A stretch of DNA of 64,000 nt. It comes from Kordia algicida (lineage in GTDB: Bacteria > Bacteroidota > Bacteroidia > Flavobacteriales > Flavobacteriaceae). The notes under the pieces were generated by a model that worked only from the letters and a program-made list of their open reading frames with translations, was not told the DNA's origin and made no database searches. Shown piece by piece: positions 9,901 through 24,900 of the stretch (position 1 is the first letter of the stretch; each line of letters begins with the position of its first letter). Location: NCBI RefSeq assembly GCF_051013375.1, contig NZ_CP142125.1; one strand, 5' to 3'. The position numbers and the translations under genes were made by a program.

Positions 9901-12900
9901 GCTGGACAAACACTATCAATCAATTGGCCATTTTGGAAAGATGGCGGCATGGACATTCACGAGTCAAGTTTAGCCATTATCAAAGAAGAAACAGGCATGA
10001 TTCCAATGGAAACTGCTACAGGTTTACATGCTTTCTATCAGGGAATTGCCAATAAATACAATCAATTATTAGTGATGGAAGGCGTGGAAGAAAAACTTGT
10101 TAAAACACTTGAAAACTTAGCGCCGACAAACGAAACAATTGAGCAAGCACAAGACTATTCAGTTGAAAATCAAGATGTCATCTTTGAAAAAACACTTCAA
10201 AAAACAAAAGAACTCTTTGGGGAAGTCTTAGGATTTGCGCCTTCAAAAGTAGACGAACATGAATCTTTCTCTGCATACGGAATTGACTCAATATTCATCA
10301 ATCAACTCAATCAAAAACTATCAAAAACCTTTGATTCCTTATCAAAAACTATCTTCTTTGAGCATCAAACGCTGCATGAAATCACAAACTATCTTGTAAA
10401 CGAATACACGGAAACTTGTGCTTCTTGGACACAAACTGATATCAATCAAACACAAAAAGGTTCAAGTAAAATATTTAAAGATGCTTCAAAAACTGGTCAA
10501 ACAATAAAAAATACTGACGAAGCTGAAAAACAAATCAATCACAAAGAGCCAATTGCCATCATTGGAATCAGTGGAATCTATCCAGAAGCCAAAGATTTAG
10601 ACGAATTCTGGGAAAACCTTCAAGAAGGAAAAAATAGCATCTCTGAAATTCCGCCTTCTCGCTGGAGTTTAGACGATTTCTACGAACCAGACATGCAAAA
10701 AGCAGTCAAAGAAGGAAAAAGTTATGCAAAATGGGGCGGATTCATCAACGAATTTGCACAATTTGATCCGATGTTCTTCGGAATCTCTCCAAGAGAAGCC
10801 TTAAACATCGATCCGCACGAACGTTTATTCTTGCAAGAATCTTGGCGTGCGCTAGAATCATCAGGATATACAAAACACGATTTAAAACAAAAATATCATC
10901 AAAAAGTTGGTGTATTTGCAGGAGTGACCAAAACAGGATTTGAGCTCAAAGCACCGTTTTACAGAAACGACAATCATAAATTTCATCCAAGATCATCCTT
11001 TAGTTCTGTTGCAAACAGATTGTCATACGTCTTAGACATCAAAGGTCCGAGCATGCCTATTGACACGATGTGTTCTTCATCGCTCACCGCAATTCATGAA
11101 GCTTGCGAACACATACACAGAGGCGAATGTGAAGTTGCATTTGCTGGTGGTGTAAACCTGTATTTGCATCCTTCAACATACAGTTACTTATCGTCACAAC
11201 ACATGTTGTCGGTTGACGGACAATGTAAAAGTTTTGGCTTAGGCGGAAATGGTTTTGTGCCAGGAGAAGGTGTTGGAGTCGTATTGCTAAAACCACTTTC
11301 GGAAGCGGTAAAAGACAATGACGTCATTCACGGAGTCATTTTATCAACGCATGTAAATCACGGTGGAAAAACCAATGGTTACACCGTGCCAAGTCCAGTT
11401 TCGCAATCGCAACTCATCAAAACTGCGATCAAAAAAGCAGGAATCAATGCACGCGACATCAGTTACATAGAAGCACACGGAACAGGAACCGAATTGGGCG
11501 ATCCGATAGAAGTTGAAGGTCTAAAAAAGGCTTTTGATGCAGATACAACAGATAAAAATTACTGTGCCATTGGTTCGGTAAAATCAAATATTGGTCATCT
11601 AGAAGCTGCGGCTGGAATATCTGGTTTGACAAAAGTGTTACTACAGATGAAACACGGTAAAATCGTTCCAAGTTTGCATACGGAAGATTTAAACCCAAAT
11701 ATCGATTTTGAAAAAACGGCTTTTCAAGTAGCAACCGATTTACAAAATTGGGAACGACCTTTTGTTCAAAATGAAGAAAAACCAAGAATTGCAGGAATAT
11801 CTTCTTTCGGAGCTGGCGGCGCAAATGCACACGTAATTCTTCAAGAATACCAACCACAAGAAAAAGCATCTTTTGCTACAGAGTCGCTTCTGGCGGAAGC
11901 CGAAAAAGTATTAATTCCGTTATCGGCAAGAAATAAAGCACAACTAAAACTTCGTGCGGTTGCATTGTTGGATGCATTACGAAAAAATAATAATGCATCA
12001 CAATTTGACCTAATTTCATTAACATACACGCTTCAAGTTGGTAGAGAAGCAATGGACGAACGACTAGGTTTTATAGTAAGTTCGATAGAAGAATTAGAAG
12101 AAAAACTCATTCAATACATCAACGAAGCAAAAGAAATAGAAAATTTCGATCAAGGAAACAAAAATTATCCTGATAAAACCTTCAAACTGCTTACCAAAGA
12201 AGCAGAATTTCAACAAACAATTGCACGTTGGGTTAAAGATAAAAAATTAGCAAACTTACTCATGTTATGGGTAAACGGACTTACGATTGATTGGCACCAA
12301 TTCTACGATACAGATGTTAATATTTCACGAGTAGCATTGCCAACCTATCCATTTGCCAACGACGAATACTGGATTCAGACAGAAAGTATTGAAAAAGGAT
12401 TTACAAAAATCTCAGAAGGCGCAGAACATATAAATGCATTATTGCATCACAACACTTCAAACATTTACGAACAGCGTTACACTTCTCGTTTCAATGGAGA
12501 CGAATTCTTCCTAAAAACACAGTATAATGCTGATGAAAAAATTACAGAAAAAATAGTTCCGACGTTCACGTGTATAGAAATGGCTCGTTTAGCAGCTTTA
12601 CATGCAACAAGCGGAAACGAAAGTGAAACAACACTCACACTGCAAAACCTAATTTGGTCTACGCCATTTACATTATCTGAAAAGAAAGAAATCAACATTG
12701 CTTTAACGGCAACGGCGCCTTTACGTGAAGAAAATATAGCATTACACTTTGATATTTTCAGTGAATCGGATGGAGACGAAACAGTACATTGCCAAGGAAA
12801 AGCGGTATTAAGTGACCATTCACTGCCGCAAAAACACAACATTCAAGAACTACTAACGCAACTTGAAGAACACACAATTAGCAATCATTACAAAGGTGTT

Positions 12901-15900
12901 CAGGAAATTCATAAAACAGATGGAAAATTAGTAGCTACCATCGATTTTTCTGAAGAAATTTTACAGCAGCAAGAAACACTCATTTTGCATCCAAAAACGC
13001 TCAGTTATATCCAAAATATCTTAGCGGAATTTGAGCACAAAATGTCAAACGCATACATCATTGGTTGCGATGCTGTTCAAATCATTCAACCGCTTCAAGA
13101 AGAAGCATGTATCATTATTTCTTTTGTAGAAGAAAGTCTATTTAGTGATGACATTTGTACGTTAAATATTGACATTTGTGATACGCTCGGAAACGTATGT
13201 GTACAATTTGTAGGTTGCTCATTTGGGAAGCAATCGGAAACTTTAACCGCAACAACCGAAGCTACTGAAACAGAAAAACTATTCTTTACTCCGCAATGGC
13301 AAGAAACAAAGGTAGAAGGTACGCAAAAGCGTGATGTAGCACAATATCATACCATTTTGCTGGATCTTCCACAGATTAAAACAACGCAATTAGAAACGGC
13401 GATTGGTAATAACGTATGCACGAACATTTCATTAAAAAAAGAAAATTTACACGCACAATATCATCAATACGCGACAGCTTGTTTTGAATACATCAAAAAC
13501 TTACAGAAAGAAAAATTTATTGGAAATCAACACATTTGGTTTGTAATTCCAAATACGGAACAGTATGCACCATTACAAGGAGTATATGGTTTATTGCGTA
13601 CTGCAATGTTGGAAAATCCTAAAATTTCTGGACAAATATTGCTCACGGATGCTCACGTTTCTCAAAACAATTTAGCGCAACAACTCAACGCGCAAACTGT
13701 TCGCAATACAGATTTGATTGTCAAGCACGAAAACAAAAAACAATACGTTTTTCAATGGCAACAACAATCGCTACAAACGTCAAATGAAATTGTATACAAA
13801 GATCAAGGAATTTACGTTATTACTGGAGGTTTAGGCGGATTGGGAACAATTTTCTGTAAAGAAATTTTACAAAAAACAACCAATGCAACTGTCATTCTCA
13901 CAGGTCGTTCAGAACTGACGCAAACTAAAAAAGATGCAATTGCAAAATTGAAGTCTTATGGCGGAACGGTTATCTACAAATCAGTAAATATAGCTGATGA
14001 AAAAGCGGTTCACAATTTCTTTGAAAATGTACTAAAATCACATCAGCAAATCAATGGAATTTTGCATTGTGCAGGAATGATTTCAGACAACTTCATTGCT
14101 GAAAAAACAACAGAAGAATTCCACCAAGTACTTATGCCAAAAGTTGATGGAACTATCTATATTGATAACGCTACGGCGGAAATTGAACTAGACTTCTTAG
14201 TATATTTTTCTTCCATTGCAGGAGCCATTGGTTTCGTTGGTCAGGCAGATTACGCGTCTGCGAATAGCTTTATGGATCACTATGCGTATTACAGAAACGG
14301 CTTGGTTCAAAAAGGAAAACGACACGGAAAAACACTTTCAATCAATTGGCCACTTTGGAAAGATGGTGGCATGGGAATCGACAAAGCAACCGAGAAAATG
14401 GTAGCACAAACCATCGGAATGCAAAGTTTGGCAACCAAAACAGGATTAAAAGCATTTTACACGAGTTTACAATCAGATTGCAGTCAAAGTTTGGTAGTTG
14501 AAGGAAACGGAAACAAAATCAAATCGCATGTTTTCAATCTAAAAAAATCAGCGCAAACAACGCAAGATGCAACGATTTCTGAAAATATTGTAGAAAGTAA
14601 TTACACAGTAGAAAATACTCAGGAAACCCTCAAAGGAATTCTAACAGAAATTCTCGGAATTCAATCTTCGGCACTTTCCATGGAGCAAACTTTTGTAGAT
14701 ATGGGACTCAATTCGATCTTGGGAGTTGAATTAGCCATTGCCATCAATAACACTTTCGGAACTGCCATTTCTAACGTAATTGTATACGATTATCCAAACA
14801 TCAAAGAGCTTTCTAGTTATGTAAACTCACACTTATTAAAAAACACGTCAATTGCTAAAAAATCAATTGCGACTATTTCGAAAGAAGTCAAAGCAGTTGC
14901 CAAAATAGACACGGAAAATCTTATCAATTTTGGTGAAAAATATCCAAAACTCACACGCAGAAAAGTAACGAATCTCACTAATTTATACGGAAACATTACG
15001 CCAGCTTACGGGTATAGTACACAAAAATCATCAGCAACAACAGATGACAAAATCGCCATTGTTGGAATGTCTGGAAAATACCCAAAAGCAAAAAATCTAA
15101 AAGAATACTGGAACAATCTTGAAAATGGAGTAGATGCAGTCACTGAAATTCCAAACAGTCGTTGGAACATAGACAAATACTACGATCCAGATCCTGAAAA
15201 AGAAGGGAAAATATACGCCAAATGGATGGGAATGTTGGATGAAGTAGATCTTTTTGATCCGTTATTCTTCAAAATATCGCCTCAAGAAGCAACCTATATG
15301 GATCCAGAGCATCGTCTATTTTTGCAAGAAGGTTACAAAGCTTTTGAAGATGCAGGATATGCAGGAGAAGCACTAAAAGACATCAAATGTGGTGTGTACC
15401 TCGGACTTGAACGAAGCGAATATTCATGGCATTTAAGACAAAACAATGCAATGTCGCCAAACGTAACAAGTAACAATTCCGCAATAGCGGCGGCAAGAAT
15501 TGCGTATTTCCTAAACTTAAAAGGACCAGCAATTACGATAGATACTGCTTGTTCATCGTCACTTGTGGCAATGCATTTGGCGTGCAAATCGTTGCTTAAC
15601 AACGAAATAGACATGGCGTTGACTGGTGGTGTACGTTTATGGTTAGGTCCAGAAACTTACCAAGGAATGTGTCAGGCACGAATGCTTTCGCCAGATGGAA
15701 AATGCAAAACATTTGACGACAGCGCCAACGGATTTGTGCCAGGAGAAGGTGTTGGAGCCGTAGTGTTAAAACGTTTAAAAGACGCCGAAGCAGACAATGA
15801 CAACATCTTAGGAGTCATTCTAGGTTCAGGAATCAATCAAGATGGAAAAACCAACGGAATCACAGCGCCAAGCGTAAAAAGCCAAATTGCACTAGAACAA

Positions 15901-18900
15901 GAAGTATACGCACAAAACAATATCGATCCGAGCACAATAACTTATGTAGAAGCACACGGAACAGGAACCAAATTGGGCGATCCGATAGAACTACAAGCCT
16001 TGTCAACAGTTTTTGGAGAAAGTACCGATAAGAAAAACTATTGTGCACTCGGTTCTGTAAAAAGTAACATTGGTCATACAACGGCGGCGGCAGGAATTGC
16101 AGGTGTTCACAAAGTATTATTATCATTACAAAACCAAACACTAGCGCCAACATTACACGTTACCAAAGAAAACTCACATTTCGATTTCAACAATTCGCCT
16201 TTCTATGTAAACACGGAAAAAAGAGTATGGAAAACCAATCCGCATAGTTTGCGTCGTGCCAGTGTAAGTTCGTTTGGTTTCAGTGGAACGAACTCACATT
16301 TGGTCATTGAAGAATATCCAAAAACAACAAATCAAGCTACATCTGAAACAAAATCTGTTATCATTCCGCTTTCGGCAAAAACAACAGCGCAACTAAAAGA
16401 AAAAGCAGCAGATTTATTAGCATTCATAAGCGAACAAAATAAGGCAGAAGCATCAGAAGAAAATACCAACACGCTAGACTTAGGATCTATCGCGTATACA
16501 TTGCAAATTGGACGTGATGACATGCGAGAACGTTTAGGATTTGTTGTAAACTCTATAGATCAACTTGAAAATAAATTGCAAGCATATCTTAACGGAAACG
16601 ATTCCGATAATGAAATCTATACAGGAAAAGCAACAACTCAAAATGATACGCTTTCACTCTTTAGTACAGATACAGACTTGCAAGAAGCTGTCAGCAATTG
16701 GATACAGAATGGAAAACTTGAAAAACTACTCAAACTTTGGGTAAACGGATTGACTATTTCATGGAGTAAATTCTACGAAAATACTAAGCCAAAGCGTGTT
16801 AGTTTGCCAACTTATCCGTTTGCAAAAGAAAAATATTGGGTAACATCACAAAACGGAGAAGCTGCAACAAATCATTCAGGAGTTACAGCAACAATACATC
16901 CGTTAGTTCATACAAACACATCAAATTTAAATCAGCAAAGTTTTACGTCTACGTTCAGTGGAAACGAATTTTTCCTAAAAGAACATTTAGTACACGGAAA
17001 AGCGATTCTTCCAGGAGTGGCATATTTAGAAATGATTCGTGTCGCAATCGAAAAATCAGTTCCAAATCTTTCTGACGAATATGAAATCTCATTGCAAAAT
17101 ATCTTCTGGATTCGTCCGCTAACAGTTGAAACGACTACGGAAATTGAAATCACCGTAACACCTAATGACGATGCAACAATCGCTTTTGAAATCGTCACAA
17201 AAAATGAAGAAGAAAATAGTGTAAACTGTCAAGGAGAAGCTGTATTACATTCAAAATCGGAAAGATACAGTATTGACATTCCGCAAGTAAAACAAGAACT
17301 ATCCACACAAATAAGCGCAACTCAATTCTACAACTACTTTGAAAAAACGGGTGTTGATTACGGAACTGCGTTTAGAGGAATTGAAACCGTTTACAAAGGA
17401 AATGACACGATTTTGGCAAAACTAGTATTGCCAAATACAATTCACAATTCGGCAGAAACATTAGGCTTGCATCCAAGTATCTTAGACAGCGCATTGCAAA
17501 GTTGTGTGGCGTTAATGGTCGATTTAGAAGCGTCTGCAAACGAAGCATTATTACCGTATGCTGTGGAAAATGTTCAAATTCTTTCACGTACTGAAAAAGA
17601 AATGTACGCTTATGCGCGATTTGCCAACGGAGCTTCCACGAATGATGCTGTGAAAAAACTAGACATCACGCTTACAGACAACGAAGGAACAATTTGTGCA
17701 GAAATAGAAGGATTTACAGCAAGATTCTTACAAGAAGCAGATGGAACAAATGCTAAAAATAATGCAGATGATGGACTAAAATACTTATCGCCAATTTGGA
17801 ATCTGGCAACACTTTCAGAAGCAACTGAAATCTCGGAGAATGCTAAAATTTTACTCATAGGAAGTGAAAAAACTCAACAAAACTGGTTGCAAACATCATT
17901 TCCTGATACGAAATATTTGCAAATAGAAAGTCAGGAAGCTGTTGAAACTATTGCTGACAAATTAAAAAATACCACATTCGATCAACTTGTTTGGATTGCA
18001 CCAGAAACAACCAGCAAAACAAACATTCAAAAATCAATTTCAGCGCAAGAAGTTGGTGTTTTAGAAATATATCGCATCACAAAAGCATTACTAGAAGCTG
18101 GTTTTGCGGATGAAAATCTAAAATGGTCATTCATCACACAAAACACACAAAAAGTCATCAGCAATGATGTAGTGAACTTTACGCATGCAAGTGTTGTTGG
18201 TTTTGTAGGTTCTTTAGCAAAAGAATATCCAAATTGGAACATTCAATTGGCGGATATTGACACGTTCCAAGCGGTTACGGCAAAAAGTTGTTTATCACTT
18301 CCGTGGAATGAACAAGGAAACGTACTTGCACATCGTCACGGCGAATGGTTTGCCCAAGAGTTTGCGTATGTTTCTAGCAATAATAGCAGTCACACGTTAT
18401 ACAAACAAAATGGTATATACGTAATCATTGGTGGCGCTGGTGGATTAGGAGAAATCTTAACGCGTTACATGATTGAAAAATACAACGCACAAATCATCTG
18501 GATTGGAAGAAAAGAAATCAACGAAGAAATTCAACATAAAATTGATGCTTTAGGTAAGCTCGGAAAAGCACCAATGTACATTTCAGCAGATGCAACAGAT
18601 GAAGCGTCACTCAAAAATGCACACGATCAAATCCTTGAAGAACATACAAACATAAACGGAATTATACATTCGGCAATTGTCTTAAAAGATCAAAGTCTCA
18701 AGGCAATGGAAGAAAGTCGTTTCAAGCAAAGTCTATCTGCCAAAGTAGACATCAGCATACACATGGAACGTGTTTTTGGAACACACGATCTAGACTTTAT
18801 GTTGTTCTTCTCATCGTTAACTTCATTTGTAAAAGCACCTGGGCAAGCAAACTATGCGGCAGGTTGTACATTCAAAGACAGTTTTGCACACTATCTCGAT

Positions 18901-21900
18901 CAGCAGAAAAACTATCCAGTAAAAACCATGAACTGGAGTTATTGGGGCAATGTAGGAATTGTGGCAGATACTTTCTACAAAGAACGAATGGCGCAACAAG
19001 GAATTGGCTCTATAGAACCTAACGAAGGCATGCAAGCGTTGGAAGTATTAATGAGTACAGATGTACCGCAAATGGCGTTGCACAAAATCATTACTGAAGA
19101 CGGAATTGAAAATGCCAACTTAACCATTACGGAAGAAGTACATTTCTATGAAAACAAAGAAACGTTCAATCTATCTGCTGTTTCAGCACAACTGCCAACA
19201 CTAGATACTGACGAGCAAATAAAAGCATTGGCAGACGTTCAAATTCCAGACGAAATGAACGCATTGGCAACTCAAATTGTGGTTTCAAGTTTAGTAGCAG
19301 TTGGATTGTTGAAAGATGGAAACACACACATAGCTGACTTAAACTTACAAACGCCGCCAGCACAATTCTTTGAAAGATGGTTAGCAGCAACCATTTCATA
19401 CTTGCGAGAAGAAAACATTGTTAACGAAGAATCACAGCTTGCAAAACCTGAAGTTATCAGTTTACCAAAAGTTTGGGAACAATGGGATGAAGCTAAAAAA
19501 GAATGGAATAAAAATCCAAACTGGGAAAAACAAGTAACCTTATTAGAAGTCTGTTTAAAATCGTTACCAGAAATATTAAAAGGAGAAGTATTATCTACAG
19601 ATATCATATTTCCAAACTCCTCATTACATCTAGTTGAAGGCGTTTACAAAGGAAGTTTCCAAGTAGACTATTTCAACGATGTACTATGCAATACGCTAAG
19701 AACCTGCATCAATGAACATATCAAGAACAATGCTGACAAACAACTAAGAATTCTAGAAATTGGTGCAGGAACTGGAGGAACGACAGTTAAAGTGCTTCCT
19801 GTTTTAAAAGAGTTCGGGGAAACCGTTGTGGAATATCGTTACACAGACTTATCAAAAGCATTCTTAATTCATGCAGAAGAAAATTACCAACCAATATTTC
19901 CAAAATTAACAACATCCATACTAGATGTTTCCAAACCAATTGCAACACAATCGGTAGAAACAAACTACTACGACATTATCATTGCAACCAATGTATTGCA
20001 TGCAACGCCAAACATGAGGCAAACCATGCGAAATACGAAAGCAATTCTCAAAAATCAAGGAATTGTACTCATCAATGAAATGAGCACATGGACACTATTT
20101 ACACACTTAATCTTCGGATTGCTAGAAGGTTGGTGGTTATACGAAGAAACAAGCTTACGTGTCGCTGGAAGTCCTGGAATTGATGCAGAAAACTGGGAAA
20201 AAGTGCTCAAAGAAGTTGGTTTCAATCAAACCTTATTCCCAGTAGCAAAAGCGCATCCGTACGGGCAACAAGTAATTGCAGCAGTAAGTGATGGGAAAGT
20301 AGTACAAAAACATATCAAAAAAGAAGTTGCTGCTACAAAACCATCCAAAAAAATAGCGAAAGCACCAATCAAAAAGAATATCGCAAAAACGGTAGTGGCT
20401 CCACAAGGAAACTTACGAGAAAAAAGTATCACATTCTTAACGGAATTAGTAGCGAAGTCACTCAGAATGAAACCGCAACAAATAGAAGCTTCACAACCGT
20501 TAGAAAATTACGGATTAGATTCTATCATGGTGGTACAACTTACCAATCAATTCCGCAAAGTATTCCCAGACATCACAAGTACGTTATTCTTTGAGGAAAA
20601 CACGGTTGATGGTTTGGTGAATTACTTCCTAGAAAACAAAAAAGAAGCATTACAAGCATTATTTGTAGAAACTGCTTCGGAAGTAGAAGTAGAAACTGTT
20701 ATTTCAGAAGAAAAAGAACAAGCGACCATCGCGATCAAAGATGCTCGTAAACCGTTTGAAATCTTCCGAAAAACAAACAAACCGACCATCAAAACCACCG
20801 CGACAAACAACAACATACGTTCAAAATTTGATGTAGCCATCATTGGTGTAAGCGGTCGTTATCCAAAAGCTGAAAACATAGACACTTTCTGGAACAATCT
20901 GTCAAAAGGAGAAAACTGTATCACTGAAATACCAAAAGATCGTTGGAATTGGGAAGACTATTACGATGAAGAAAAAGGGAAAGCGGGCAAAATCTATACA
21001 AAATATGGCGGATTTATCAGTGATATCGACAAATTTGATCCGTTATTCTTCAAAATAGCGCCAAAAGATGCCAAGAAAATGGATCCGCAAGAACGTTTAT
21101 TCTTGCAAACATGTTACCATGCCATTGAAGATGCAGGTTACACACCAAAAAATATCGCAGAAAATGATAAAATCGGTGTCTTTGCAGGAATTATGAACTC
21201 TCGCTACACAGCGCAATCCTTACACTATTCGGTTGCCAACAGAGTTTCATACACGTTCAACTTTCAAGGACCAAGTATGGCAGTTGATACAGCGTGTTCC
21301 TCATCACTCACGGCGATTCATTTAGCGTTGGAAAGTATTTATAACGGTACCAGTGAATGTGCCATTGCTGGTGGAGTCAACATCATAATTGATCCAGAAC
21401 ATTACATTCAACTCTCTGCAATGACGATGTTATCTACAGGAAATCAAAACAAAGCCTTTGGAAACAAAGCAGACGGATTCGTAGACTCAGAAGGTGTCGG
21501 AGCCATCATTCTAAAACCATTGCACAAAGCAGAAGCAGATGGCGATCATATTTACGGAGTCATCAAAGGAAGTGCCATCAATGCTGGAGGAAAAACGAAC
21601 GGTTATACGGTTCCAAATCCAAAAGCACAATCGGCAGTTATCAGCAAAGCTTTAGAAAGTGCGGAAATCAACAAAGAACAAATCAGCTACATAGAAGCAC
21701 ACGGAACGGGAACAGCGTTAGGAGATCCAATTGAAATCTCAGCGCTCACACGTGCTTTAAAAACTGAAAACAGCAATAACAAATGTGCAATTGGTTCTGT
21801 AAAATCAAACATCGGACATTGCGAATCTGCCGCAGGAATCGCAGGATTGACAAAAATTCTACTACAATTCAAGCACCAACAATTAGTACCTTCATTGCAT

Positions 21901-24900
21901 GCAGAAGTATTAAATCCTGAAATTGATTTCGGGAAAACGCCTTTCAAATTGCAACAAGCTACAGAAACATGGCAAAAACCTGCTATCGAAATTAACGGAA
22001 CGGAACAACACATTCCGCGTATTGCAGGAATTTCGTCTTTTGGAGCTGGTGGCGCAAACGCACACGTCATTCTTGCAGAATATGAAGCAGTACCACAAAA
22101 CTTGGCAACACACACGCCAAACACAGAAGTTGCTATAGTACTTTCAGCAAGAACGGAATCACAACTCACACAAAAAATTCAAGACTTACTAAGTTTCGTT
22201 GAAAGCAAAGAAAATGAACTTGATTTATTGGCAATTGCATACACGCTTCAAACGGGTAGAGAAGCGATGGACGAACGTTTTGCAACAACAGTTTCTTCTG
22301 TAGCAGCACTTATAAAAACGCTCAATGCATATCTCAATAATTCGTTAGAAACTAGAAAATATCAGCGCTCACGTACCAAAAATCATAAAGATGAAGTCTT
22401 AAACTTCAAATCGGAAGCAAACTACAAACAAATGCTTTCAACTTGGATAAAAGACAAAAATTACACAGAACTCTTAGCTTGGTGGACAAAAGGTATCGAC
22501 GTTCAATGGAATGAATTATACTCAAGCAAAAAGCCACAACGCATCAGTTTGCCAACCTATCCATTTGCCAAAGAACGCTATTGGATTACGCCAAACAAAC
22601 ACAACACTATCGTTGCTGGAGCAGCAAAACTGCATCCAATGATTCACAGTAACATTTCCAATGTGCAACAAACGCAGTTTAGCACAACATTTACAGGCGA
22701 AGAAGCATTCGTAAAACACTACGCGTTACAAAACGGAAATGAAACGGTAAAAGCGTTACCATTCTTAGCAAGTGTCGAAATGATTCAAGCGGCAATCGCA
22801 ATAGGATTTGCAAATACAGACGAAGGAACGATTCTAGAACTAAACAATCATCACTTTGGTTCGCTCATAGAAATTACTTCACAACAAGCAATTCAAACCG
22901 CACTATTTGCCATCGACGAAAATTCTGTAGGTTACGAAATATTCTCAGAAAACTCAGAAAAAACAAAAGTTCATACGCAAGGAATAGCGAGCTACGAATA
23001 CAGAAATTATACAGAAACATTGCCGTTTGACGAGCTTTTTGAAGAAATGGAGCATACGGTTGATGGAAATACGTTTTACAATGAATTCTCTCAAAAAGAA
23101 ATCAACTATGGCGCGTACTATCAAGCGATTCAGGAAATTCATCTTGGAAATCAGCAACTCGTAGCACAATTACAAATTCCATCAAAATATCAGCAAGATG
23201 CTACTGAATTCGAATTACATCCAAGCATTCTAGAAGGTGTTTTACAGGCAAGCACATTACTATTAGAAGCACAAGAAACTGCGCAGTTGCCAATTTCGAT
23301 TGATACCATTCGAAAAATGCAACCATTTGGAAACGAAGTATTTGCTTGGATTCGCTACAGCGAAAACGACACACAGGCAGAAAACGAAGTGAAAATTGAC
23401 ATTGATCTCTGCGGTACGGATGGAACGATCTGTGCGCAATTTGTGGGGATCTCTTTTATCACTTCCGTAGAAAGTACACAGTTCGAACCAACTTTGGAAA
23501 CAAAAGAAACTTCGGTAAAAGCAGCAACAACAGCAACGCTTGCAGAAACGTTTGAAACGCCAAAGGAAATTTTCTTTACAGTGCAAACGAAACCAGTAAT
23601 TTCTACAGCAACGGCAAATACTGAAAATATTACTGTTAGTTCACTAGAAAAACCTTCTAATATTAAATTATCAAAACCAACAGCAATTGTAGTTGACAAT
23701 AAAAAGAGTGCAACCTTGAAAAAAGGACGTGTACAACTATCGGCAGAAAGTTCGCAACAAATTATAGAAACCACTGCGCCAATGTTGAGACTATTCAACA
23801 CAGGCAACGGCATCTATAAACTGCAATTAGAAACGTCTGAATTGGACAAAACGTTCATCGCTCAATTCAAAAGTGCATTGCAAAGACTCACAAAAGAAGA
23901 ACATCTAAAAGTACTTTTAATAGAAGGAACACAAACAGATTTCTTACACGGAGAAACGGAAGTTTTCAATGAAGCTTTGCAACAAGAACTATTCAAAGAA
24001 ATACTATCGTTCAACTATCCAATCATTGCAAATACACAAGGAAACGCTTCAAACGTTGGATTCTTAATCGCTTCACTCTGTGACTTTATCATTTGCAACG
24101 AAAAAGCAACATATAAGTTTTCAAACACAAATGACAAACTTACAAACCTATTCAATGAACGTTTTGGAGCAGTCTTAGCAAACAACTTGCTACAACCAAA
24201 CAAAAGTTTTACAGGAATACAACTCAAACAAAACGGATTTACCATGCCAATAGTTGCTTCAGAAAAAGTAACGGAAACGGCAGCAGACTTAGCAGATAAC
24301 TTAGCTAAAAAATCTCAGCGAACATTACGTTTACTCAAACAACATTTATCGCGTCATATTTCTGAAAAAGTTGAACAACTCACAGCAATTTCGACAATAA
24401 CAGAAAACACAGCTTTTGAAAAAGTGGAGATTTCCGAAACAAAAAGTTTCAAAGTTCAATACCAAAAAGATGGAGTTTGTGTCGTAACCATCAAGAACAC
24501 GAAGTTAAAAGGAATTCAAACGCTAAACAGTGAAATAGGAGCATTCTTTTCAGAAATCAACAACACAAAAAATCATAGCACAATTGTGCTAAAAAGTGAG
24601 CAAGAAAGTTTCATACCACAAACGGCGAAAGATGCAGAAATCATCAAGCTTTCAGAAATCTTACTAAACTGCAACTATCCAATCGTTACGGAATTAGACA
24701 AATCACCCAACACAAAAGCATGGTTGGTAAGTCTACACACAGATGAAGTAATCTATAGTGAAACAGGAAACTACACCGCAAAAGGATTACTAGTCAACAA
24801 AACCTTAGCACAAAAAGCTACGTTGTTATTCACAGCGCGTTATGGCGAATTGGCAAGTAAAGAACTCTTGTTGCTTGGAAAAACATACAATGGAAAAGAG

